DNA of 14,421 bases from Crocinitomicaceae bacterium (GTDB lineage: Bacteria; Bacteroidota; Bacteroidia; Flavobacteriales_D; Crocinitomicaceae): contig JAHEMP010000025.1 of NCBI GenBank assembly GCA_024643585.1, positions 1-14,421 of the forward strand, written 5' to 3'. Shown piece by piece: positions 8,231-13,647 of this stretch. The notes under the pieces are model-generated. The model was given only the letters and a program-made list of their open reading frames with translations. It was not told the DNA's origin and did no database searches. Position 1 is the stretch's first letter. Each line of letters begins with the position of its first letter. A program made the translations under genes and the position numbers.

Positions 8231-8263
8231 AGAAAAAATGGCCGTCATTTCTGACGACCATTT
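8231..8263 (-). terminator. Intrinsic terminator of the three-SSB operon
   Basis: AAATGG (8236-8241) plus CGTCA (8243-8247) pair with TGACG (8252-8256) plus CCATTT (8258-8263), with one C/A mismatch and a four-base loop. Read on the minus strand, the stem runs straight into a T tract (8233-8238 complement). It lies about 70 bases beyond the last SSB stop and upstream of the helicase promoter, so it separates the two units. Confidence 0.82.
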
Positions 8264-8331
8264 CTGTAGTCGGCTTCTCAAATTTCTTGCTGCATATCGT
8301 AAGCTCGCATTGAGAAGTTAGGCAAAAAGCA
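8264..8331. other. 3' untranslated stretch of the SSB operon with an inverted repeat
   Basis: Between the last SSB stop and the terminator hairpin lie 68 bases with no gene. They contain CTTCTCAA (8274-8281) and its exact inverse TTGAGAAG (8310-8317), 28 bases apart, which could fold the 3' end of the transcript into a second stem next to the terminator. Confidence 0.45.
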
Positions 8332-8664
8332 TTAGATGTTTCCGTTCATTAGAAGAATGTTACGCACCTCAATTTCCGTCACCTTTCTTGGTGTTCCCGT
8401 TTTATTGACATACGTTCGGTTCACCAAACGTCCTTGTATAGTTAGCGGTTTGCCTTTGTCACCATAGTTTTCTATGATTTCAGCCATAGAACCCCAGGCA
8501 AACAAACGATGCCATTCAGTATCTTTTTTGACTTTTCCTTCTTCGTTGCGGAAATTTTTATCCGTTGCGAAGGTAAAACGAGCGACTTTGGCTCCATTTT
8601 CAAACTGCGTGATTTTCGCATCGGAACCCATGTTTCCGACTAATGTGACATTGTTTTTTAACAT
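8332..8664 (-). CDS. ssb: Single-stranded DNA-binding protein, short, tail-less (third of three)
   Basis: A 110-residue OB-fold protein of the bacterial SSB family. It shows the usual sequence of blocks: NNVTLVGNMGSDAKI, GAKVARFTFAT, then TEWHRLFAWG (49-58) with the conserved Trp-His and Trp used for stacking on DNA bases, and LTIQGRLVNRTY (74-85). It stops right after the last OB strand (IEVRNILLMNGNI), so the disordered linker and acidic DDDIPF-like tail that recruit repair and replication partners in housekeeping SSB are absent. It is the last gene of the operon, 10 bases after its neighbour's stop, and is followed by the terminator at 8231-8263. It should bind single-stranded DNA; whether it forms homo- or hetero-oligomers with its two neighbours is unknown. 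Confidence 0.9.
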   Translation of the reverse strand: MLKNNVTLVGNMGSDAKITQFENGAKVARFTFATDKNFRNEEGKVKKDTEWHRLFAWGSMAEIIENYGDKGKPLTIQGRLVNRTYVNKTGTPRKVTEIEVRNILLMNGNI

Positions 8665-8674
8665 GATAATTCGT

Positions 8675-8989
8675 TTAAAGAATGATTAAATCGTTGACTT
8701 CCACTTCTGAAACACTTTGGCGTTTGCCCGTTTTGTCCTTGTAAAATCGAGTGATAAGACGCCCTTCTATGGCTAGTTTCACACCCGGCTCTGTTAATTC
8801 TTGAATAACCGGAATCCAATTTCCCCAAACGGTAAGCTTATGCCAGTGACTTTTACTTTTTGGGTTTCCTTTTTCGTCCAAAAAAGGTTCTTTCGTCGAC
8901 ATGGTAAAACTTGCCACCTTGCTGCCATTTTCTAATTCACGGAACTTGGGCGCTGAGGCCATTTTTCCTATTAGGTTTACGTAGTTCAT
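8675..8989 (-). CDS. ssb: Single-stranded DNA-binding protein, short, tail-less (second of three)
   Basis: A 104-residue SSB-family OB-fold protein, the shortest and most divergent of the three. Blocks present: MNYVNLIGKMASAPKF, GSKVASFTMST, SHWHKLTVWGNW (47-58) and LAIEGRLITRFY (72-83), ending at VEVNDLIIL with no linker or acidic tail. The GxLGxDP-type turn near the N-terminus is degenerate (GKMASAP) and VWGNW adds an extra tryptophan. The start lies 3 bases after the first SSB stop and its stop is 10 bases before the third, so the operon is tightly packed and probably translationally coupled. SSB family membership is clear; a partner role in a mixed oligomer is inference. Confidence 0.88.
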   Translation of the reverse strand: MNYVNLIGKMASAPKFRELENGSKVASFTMSTKEPFLDEKGNPKSKSHWHKLTVWGNWIPVIQELTEPGVKLAIEGRLITRFYKDKTGKRQSVSEVEVNDLIIL

Positions 8990-8992
8990 GGT

Positions 8993-9370
8993 TTATTTTT
9001 TAGTAGTTGATACTTCTGTTACTTCGGCTTTCTCAGCATTTCTTGGCGACAGCAAAAGGAAGTCCGTCATCTCAATATCCGTTGAGTAGCGTTTTTCGCC
9101 ATCCTTTTCATAAGAGCGGTTGACAAGTCTGCCTTCCAGCATGAGTTCCTGCCCTTTCGTTACCAATTTACTAATGCGCTCTGCAGATTTTCCCCAAGCA
9201 ACGATGTTGTGCCATTGAGTGTTGTCCACCCATTTGCCTGTTTTGTCTTTGTAATTTTCATTTGTAGCCAGTGAAAATTTCACCAGTTGGTAGTTGTCTC
9301 CTACCGTTTGAATTGTCGGTTCTTGTCCTAAGCGTCCGATCAAACTTACTTTGTTGCGTAATGTGTTCAT
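8993..9370 (-). CDS. ssb: Single-stranded DNA-binding protein (first of three)
   Basis: A 125-residue SSB-family protein and the first gene of the operon. It is the most canonical of the trio: NKVSLIGRLGQEPTI, QLVKFSLATNENY, WVDNTQWHNIVAWGKSAE (47-64, with Trp47, Trp53 and Trp59) and LMLEGRLVNRSY (76-87). After the OB fold (to about residue 108) comes a short tail (RNAEKAEVTEVSTTKK) ending in two lysines, not the acidic DDDIPF-type peptide. Typical bacterial housekeeping SSB is longer, so the replicative copy is probably elsewhere in the genome. The start at 9370 is preceded by an A-rich leader without a Shine-Dalgarno, and further upstream by a palindrome cluster likely to hold its control elements. 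Confidence 0.92.
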   Translation of the reverse strand: MNTLRNKVSLIGRLGQEPTIQTVGDNYQLVKFSLATNENYKDKTGKWVDNTQWHNIVAWGKSAERISKLVTKGQELMLEGRLVNRSYEKDGEKRYSTDIEMTDFLLLSPRNAEKAEVTEVSTTKK

Positions 9371-9471
9371 AATGTTGTTTTTTAAAAGTTTGATAATAAT
9401 TGATTTGTAAACGTGCCGTCAAACTCCATGTCTGACTTTCGACAATGCAAAGATTGGCCGGTTCAAAAAGT

Positions 9472-9531
9472 AAAAACGGTTATTAACCATTTACTGTCGA
9501 CTATTAGTCGTTTGTAAACGGTTGTAAATGG
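9472..9531. repeat. Cluster of overlapping palindromes and repeats upstream of the SSB operon
   Basis: Within 60 bases there are GGTTATTAACC (9478-9488), CGACTATTAGTCG (9498-9510), CGTTTGTAAACG (9509-9520, arms CGTTT/AAACG) and an outer inverted pair CCATTTAC (9487-9494) / GTAAATGG (9524-9531). AAACGGTT occurs twice (9474-9481 and 9516-9523), and TTTGTAAACG at 9511-9520 recurs exactly at 9404-9413 nearer the gene. This density suggests binding sites for a dimeric regulator or a foldable single-stranded structure. No terminator-like T tract follows. Confidence 0.65.
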
Positions 9532-9595
9532 ATATATGACTGATTAAGAAGTATTTATTGTGAATGATTTTTTCAAAAAAACCAATTCGAATTTG

Positions 9596-9603
9596 TAGAT
9601 TTG
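9596..9603 (+). promoter_or_regulatory. -7 element of the lipoprotein gene
   Basis: TAGATTTG is a perfect TAnnTTTG match, 48 bases before the ATG at 9652. The expected -33 TTG is not evident; an A/T run occupies that position. Confidence 0.4.
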
Positions 9604-9651
9604 AAGATTACTCTAGTAGTTTAACAAAGACTCTTATAGCGAAAATATAAA

Positions 9652-10296
9652 ATGACGAACTCAATAATCCTAATATCAGCAATTGTGGGCCTTGTTTCTT
9701 GTGGGCATCAACAAACCCTAAAGGAGGAGCATCAATCTAAGACAATGCCTGAAAGTTCAATTTCAACTGTTACAAATTACTCGGATGAGTTTTTTAAATA
9801 TTTTCAACAGAACAAATTAACTCTTAAAGGAGATTCAATAGTAATTCCAGGAGAAGTAGATTCGACGATTGTACTCATTCCTAGATATATCCCCCAAAAC
9901 CGAAATGTTATATTTGAGTCTGACAATGGGAACTCAATTACCCTGCGACAGATAAACTACACAGACATAGTATTTATAATTCAATCTGATAGTCAGAAAT
10001 TCCATGGAAAAGCTTCTTTGAGTCCTAATTTCTACTTAGGAATGGAAACCACTGCGTTTTCAGATGGAGAATATTTAATTACATATTATTATGTTATTGA
10101 AACAGATAACCCGTGCTTAGATTTCATTGGATTAGGCAATCAAAACATTGCTGAAGAAAAGCGTGAATATGTTTACGCTATGCTATCTGTTTCAGGAGAC
10201 TCTTGTGAAAATGAACTAAATGAATTGACTAATAAAAAATTAAAACCTTTTGTTAGCAAAACCCAAAAGGAAATATCTCCCTCGAGACCTAAATAA
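9652..10296 (+). CDS. Hypothetical lipoprotein
   Basis: A 214-residue protein that I do not recognise. Residues 1-16 are a hydrophobic signal and LVSC (14-17) is a good lipobox, so Cys17 should be lipidated. The n-region (MTNS) unusually lacks a basic residue, but an in-frame stop just upstream rules out a longer start. The mature part begins with a polar linker (about 18-45), followed by a beta-rich globular domain with two further cysteines (Cys155 and Cys185) that could pair, and a Lys/Ser-rich end. The strand pattern suggests a small periplasmic or surface beta-domain. It appears monocistronic. Its last 8 bases overlap the end of the convergent gene, and that gene's likely terminator lies inside this reading frame. 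Confidence 0.7.
   Translation: MTNSIILISAIVGLVSCGHQQTLKEEHQSKTMPESSISTVTNYSDEFFKYFQQNKLTLKGDSIVIPGEVDSTIVLIPRYIPQNRNVIFESDNGNSITLRQINYTDIVFIIQSDSQKFHGKASLSPNFYLGMETTAFSDGEYLITYYYVIETDNPCLDFIGLGNQNIAEEKREYVYAMLSVSGDSCENELNELTNKKLKPFVSKTQKEISPSRPK
10236..10270 (-). terminator. Candidate terminator of the two-gene envelope operon, inside the opposing gene
   Basis: CCTTTTG (10246-10252) and CAAAAGG (10264-10270) form a 7-base stem with an 11-base loop. On the minus strand it is followed by TTTTAATTTTTT. It lies about 20 bases after the stop codon at 10289. The stem is modest, so this is a candidate only. Confidence 0.45.
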
Positions 10297-11581
10297 TGCG
10301 TCCAATTTTAATGGCAAAATAACTAAAATCTAGACCCTTATCTACAGAGTATATATATTTTTCTGTATTTTGATTAAAACCAGAATATCCGTATGTCAAA
10401 TCATCAGTAAAAGAGGCATTTTTCTCAATCACTTTCATTCTTAGTTCCGCTCCAAGATAAAATTGATTTTTTCTGTAGGACATGCCAATTGTTGGTGAAA
10501 ACCCAAACGTGGAAGTTTCATTTTCATCCCGATAACCCTTTGATGTTGCATCGAATGTTGCGCCAAAATCCGCGTCGTATTGGCTTGTTGAAGCCTCATA
10601 AGTTCCCCATGCAAAAAGGTTAAAGTCAGCTCTCCCATAAAGATCTAAAAAAGATTTAGGGCTATTTAGTATAAAAGTTATAGAGGGCCCTATTCCAACA
10701 GAGGTAATTGAATAAGGTTTCGATTTGATGTCTTCCACATACCATGAATTGTTAGAAGGGAAATCAGTACTATTCTTAAAAGAATAGAATTGAAAAGTCT
10801 GACTAAAATCAATTTCGACACCAAAACCAAACTTTTTATTTTGCGAGGCGAGGTTTTGATTTATTTTATCGAAACCATTTATGCCATTAAATCCAAAAGT
10901 CAATCCTTTTGAAAGCCCCATTTCACCCTCACTTAAAGCATAATTATACACGGACAATCCTGTGCCACTCCATTCAGAATAAGAAACTGACGATTTAGAC
11001 GTTTTGTTCGTAGGTAAAACCAACCCTATCTGGAAAGAAAAATAGTCAATTTTACTGTTCTCAATTTTTTCTAGTCTTAATTTTTCATCTATTATCCTTT
11101 GTTTCTCAATTTCTTGTTGCTTCTTCAAAGCGGCCATTTCTTCTTGCTCTTTTTTAGCCAATAGCTCTTTTTTCACTCTTTCTTTCTCAATTGCCAAATC
11201 ATATTCAGATTTGTTATTCGGATAATTTTTTAAATCTTCTGAAATAAAATATATTTCACGGTATTTATCCTCTAGGTCCGAATCACCATCCGCTACTTTC
11301 AAATAACTACCACAATTTTCTCTCAAGGATTGGAGCATATCATACCCTCCCGTTTTTAGCTTTACCAATTCGTATTGTGTTAATACTTTTAAATACAATG
11401 TTCTGGTAGTTGATGAGCCGACAATCCCCTCTGCCTCATTTATTAAATCCAAGGCATTTGCATATTGTCCATTTGCATATTCCACCTCTGCTAATTCAAA
11501 TTTGATTTTGGCTACTTGATTTTGGCCATGAACAATTGTATTTAACGCAAACAAAAAAATCAATCCTGTAATTATTCTCAT
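10289..11581 (-). CDS. TPR/coiled-coil protein with C-terminal outer-membrane beta-barrel domain
   Basis: A 430-residue secreted protein of unknown function. The signal peptide is MRIITGLIFLFALNTIVHGQ. Residues about 21-120 are helical and TPR-like (KIKFELAEVEYANGQYANALDLINEAE). Residues about 125-176 are a highly charged Lys/Glu/Gln coiled coil. From about residue 180 the sequence changes to amphipathic strands rich in Gly, Tyr, Phe and Ser (DYFSFQIGLVLP, VGIGPSITFIL, FGFSPTIGMSYRKNQFYLGAELRMKV) ending FSYFAIKIGRII, consistent with an 8-12-strand outer-membrane barrel. The architecture implies a membrane anchor carrying a periplasmic helical arm for protein contacts. It is the second gene of an operon, 12 bases after the stop of the 607-residue secreted protein, which also has a TPR-like segment and coiled coil, so the two probably work together. 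Its 3' end overlaps the convergent lipoprotein gene by 8 bases. Confidence 0.72.
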   Translation of the reverse strand: MRIITGLIFLFALNTIVHGQNQVAKIKFELAEVEYANGQYANALDLINEAEGIVGSSTTRTLYLKVLTQYELVKLKTGGYDMLQSLRENCGSYLKVADGDSDLEDKYREIYFISEDLKNYPNNKSEYDLAIEKERVKKELLAKKEQEEMAALKKQQEIEKQRIIDEKLRLEKIENSKIDYFSFQIGLVLPTNKTSKSSVSYSEWSGTGLSVYNYALSEGEMGLSKGLTFGFNGINGFDKINQNLASQNKKFGFGVEIDFSQTFQFYSFKNSTDFPSNNSWYVEDIKSKPYSITSVGIGPSITFILNSPKSFLDLYGRADFNLFAWGTYEASTSQYDADFGATFDATSKGYRDENETSTFGFSPTIGMSYRKNQFYLGAELRMKVIEKNASFTDDLTYGYSGFNQNTEKYIYSVDKGLDFSYFAIKIGRII

Positions 11582-11593
11582 ATAAATTGTGTT

Positions 11594-13417
11594 TTATTTT
11601 TTTTCAATAGGTTTTCCCCAATAATCTGGCTCCTTTTTTTGAGGTTGATTCTCAATCTTTTTTTCAGTCACCTTTTTTTCACCAGTGGTTTGAATAGGTT
11701 TTCCCCAAAAATCAACTGGTGATTTAGATTCAGTTTGTGAATTTACTTTTTTCTCTTTTCCAGCATAATCAAGATTTTCCGAATCTATTTCAGCCTTACG
11801 AGCCAAATTATAGAATGAATTGCGCATATCTGTCGCGAATTGCGCATCATTATAATAACCCATTAAAACCAAGTTGGGCTTTGTTCCCAAATTTCTAATC
11901 TCTTTTACAATGGTTGATTCTAATGGCCACGTTTTATCTTTGTAAATGGAAACCGTAAATACATTAGAAACTAAAAAAGTTGGATCTTCTTGATTCATAT
12001 AATCACCATCATAAGAATAAAAGAAAAAATAAACTTCACTACATTTTAATCTATCTTTTGTCATCGGCACTCCACCTGGAGGGAATTGAACTAATAATTG
12101 ACGTCTCATTTCGTCGCGCATTTCCAATTTTTTTTGTTTTAAATCCGCAAGCATTATTTCTCGTTGTCGCTCTAATTCTTGTAGTGCTTGTTTTTTATCC
12201 TTATCCGCTTTGTTAGCAGAAATGATCGAAGCAATACCCGTTATGGCCATTTCCAATCCTTGTTCTATTCCGTCTTGCCCGCTTGTTGGTGTAACATTGT
12301 ATTTCTGCATCAAATTCGAATAATTTTGTTGAATTTGATTGTTGTATGCGTTGTATGCACTCTTTAATCCCTCCTGTTTTTCATTGAATTCTCGTTCTAA
12401 TTCCTCAACGGAAGAATAATTCCCATTTAGATTCCTGTTTGCGTCAATATTATCATTCAATTTATTAAATGATTGCTGCATATAATAGGTTTGCAGTATG
12501 TTATTTACACCATCATCGACCAAGTTGGATAGATTTTGAATTTGTTGCTCACTCTGCTGGCGCTGTTGTTCAAGGTAGTTTTGTGTATCCTGAGCGGACC
12601 AGGTTGGTTTATTTGATGTTGAAGGAACTTGCTGATCAGTCGGAGACTGACTCGAGGATTGCGAACTATTTGAATTTTGCGAATTGACATTTGAAGCTGG
12701 GTCTTTTCCTTTCGGCACCGATCCTTGATCATCATTTTGAACTTGCTCTAATTGTTGCTTTGATTTGTCAACTATGTTTTGAAGTTTGCTAAGTAAATTC
12801 TGATCTTTTGGATTCTTGGCCAGTCCTTTTTCGGCCGTTTCCATGGCTTGTTTATAGGCTTTTGAATTGAATTGTTGAGTGGCATCTTTCAATATTTCTT
12901 CAACTTCACTATTCGTTTTTACATTTCTTTCATAATCGTTTATAGCGCTTTCTAATTCCAAAACTCCAAATAAAGAACTGTCCCATATTTTTGCATCCGT
13001 AATTCTTAATTCACCTGAATTTCGAGGACAGCTATTGGCGTTTTGATCTCCTTGTTGTATATTAAACATAACAAGTTGTATCTTTTGACAAGATGTACCG
13101 ACAACGAATGCATCTATCGATAAGGCCTTTACACCACAATTTTTAAAATATGGGTAAAGAGAAGGTATTGAATTTGCAAAATACGTTTTACCGTTATAGG
13201 TATAGGATGTTAAACTAGGAACGGATATATCATCAACAGATACTTTCAAAGCCCCTATGGACACATCATACTCTAATTTAAGCCACAAATTTATATTTAA
13301 TTCAAGTTTAGATGTTGTTAGCTTTAGAATCCATGGCTTTCTTTCTACCAATTGATAGTCGGCCAAAACGTTAAAATGCCACAAAAATGCAATAGTAAGT
13401 ATCCAACGTAAAAGCAT
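11594..13417 (-). CDS. Secreted multidomain coiled-coil protein with duplicated C-terminal WGKPI motif
   Basis: A 607-residue protein that I cannot assign to a named family. Parts in order: signal peptide (MLLRWILTIAFLWHFNVLA); beta-rich head, about 20-160, with Cys94, Cys110 and Cys130; helical TPR-like segment, about 170-220 (FNSKAYKQAMETAEKGLAKNP); Gln/Ser/Asn-rich linker, about 222-275; long coiled-coil region, about 275-440, interrupted by a Gly/Ala-rich hydrophobic stretch (about 386-400); compact C-terminal domain, about 455-545, with Cys459; and a Lys/Glu-rich tail carrying DFWGKPI (569-575) and DYWGKPI (598-604), the latter almost at the end. I chose ATG 13417; GTG 13420 is also in frame but less likely. 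It is the first gene of a two-gene operon with the coiled-coil barrel protein and has a good upstream promoter. An exported scaffold or assembly factor is a guess. Confidence 0.7.
   Translation of the reverse strand: MLLRWILTIAFLWHFNVLADYQLVERKPWILKLTTSKLELNINLWLKLEYDVSIGALKVSVDDISVPSLTSYTYNGKTYFANSIPSLYPYFKNCGVKALSIDAFVVGTSCQKIQLVMFNIQQGDQNANSCPRNSGELRITDAKIWDSSLFGVLELESAINDYERNVKTNSEVEEILKDATQQFNSKAYKQAMETAEKGLAKNPKDQNLLSKLQNIVDKSKQQLEQVQNDDQGSVPKGKDPASNVNSQNSNSSQSSSQSPTDQQVPSTSNKPTWSAQDTQNYLEQQRQQSEQQIQNLSNLVDDGVNNILQTYYMQQSFNKLNDNIDANRNLNGNYSSVEELEREFNEKQEGLKSAYNAYNNQIQQNYSNLMQKYNVTPTSGQDGIEQGLEMAITGIASIISANKADKDKKQALQELERQREIMLADLKQKKLEMRDEMRRQLLVQFPPGGVPMTKDRLKCSEVYFFFYSYDGDYMNQEDPTFLVSNVFTVSIYKDKTWPLESTIVKEIRNLGTKPNLVLMGYYNDAQFATDMRNSFYNLARKAEIDSENLDYAGKEKKVNSQTESKSPVDFWGKPIQTTGEKKVTEKKIENQPQKKEPDYWGKPIEKK
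11606..11708. repeat. Two identical 16-base direct repeats encoding the WGKPI motif
   Basis: AATAGGTTTTCCCCAA occurs at 11606-11621 and again at 11693-11708, 87 bases (29 codons) apart and in the same frame of the minus-strand gene. It encodes the WGKPI core of both terminal motifs. Identity at third codon positions suggests a fairly recent local duplication or conversion. Confidence 0.75.
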
Positions 13418-13461
13418 CACGATCAGTATATAAGGTTATATATAATATTTGGTCACGAACT

Positions 13462-13495
13462 CAAAAATATTAAAAAAACAAAACAAAATAACAAA
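13462..13495 (-). promoter_or_regulatory. Bacteroidota-type promoter of the two-gene envelope operon
   Basis: On the minus strand TTTG (complement of 13492-13495) is followed after 22 bases by TATTTTTG (complement of 13462-13469), a perfect TAnnTTTG. Transcription should start near 13455, about 40 bases before the ATG at 13417. Confidence 0.55.
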
Positions 13496-13567
13496 GTGAA
13501 AAAAAAATAAAAAAGTTACAATTTTCACAAAAAAATCACAAAAAACACTAGCAATAAGCAATCAAAA
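13470..13567. other. A-tract-rich intergenic sequence
   Basis: Between the divergent genes the plus strand is a near-continuous series of A runs separated by single C, T or G bases, including TCACAAAAAA twice (13527-13536 and 13537-13546). Such phased A tracts can bend DNA and may influence both promoters. I see no gene in it. Confidence 0.4.
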
Positions 13568-13597
13568 AATAAATCCGGCTGTACGATTAAACTAGGT

Positions 13598-13641
13598 TTT
13601 GTTATTCAACATTAAATCCCTACATTAATTGCCTAAATTCT
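13598..13641 (+). promoter_or_regulatory. Possible promoter elements of the right-edge secreted gene
   Basis: Two weak readings exist. TTTG (13598-13601) with TACATTAA (13621-13628) has a 19-base spacing but a poor -7 element. TAAATTCT (13634-13641) sits 6 bases before the ATG, as at cysQ and the helicase gene, but has two mismatches and no partner. Confidence 0.25.
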
Positions 13642-13647
13642 AGCGCT

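Larger units (their letters stand above)
9371..9651. other. Divergent intergenic region between the SSB operon and the lipoprotein gene
   Basis: This spacer holds a dense cluster of palindromes at 9472-9531 and the lipoprotein's -7 element, both described separately. For the SSB operon no perfect minus-strand TAnnTTTG is visible. The nearest candidates are AATCTTTG (complement of 9448-9455, one mismatch) and TACTTTTTG (complement of 9464-9472, one extra T). Either would put the palindromes just upstream of the SSB promoter. Confidence 0.55.

Noticed and set aside
6928..9370. Helicase and SSB trio as a single DNA-defence operon
   Set aside because: A clear intrinsic terminator (8231-8263) separates them, and the helicase is an ordinary DEAD-box RNA helicase with its own likely promoter.
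9428..9517. A 29-codon plus-strand open frame (MSDFRQCKDW...) across the palindrome cluster
   Set aside because: It is short, has no family resemblance, and its 3' half is made of the palindromes themselves, so a non-coding control region explains it better.
11606..11708. The 16-base direct repeats as ends of a mobile element
   Set aside because: They are in frame, encode the same WGKPI motif, and lie within coding sequence with nothing transposase-like between them.
11980..12735. Several 60-80-codon frames opposite or out of frame with the large secreted protein, and similar ones opposite the barrels and helicase
   Set aside because: All lie entirely within well-supported genes, lack promoters or recognisable motifs, and are expected by chance.
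13418..13420. GTG start for the 607-residue secreted protein
   Set aside because: The adjacent ATG gives the same signal peptide without one extra residue.
13470..13567. Repeated TCACAAAAAA as a CRISPR-like array
   Set aside because: There are only two adjacent short copies, with no regular spacers and no cas genes.
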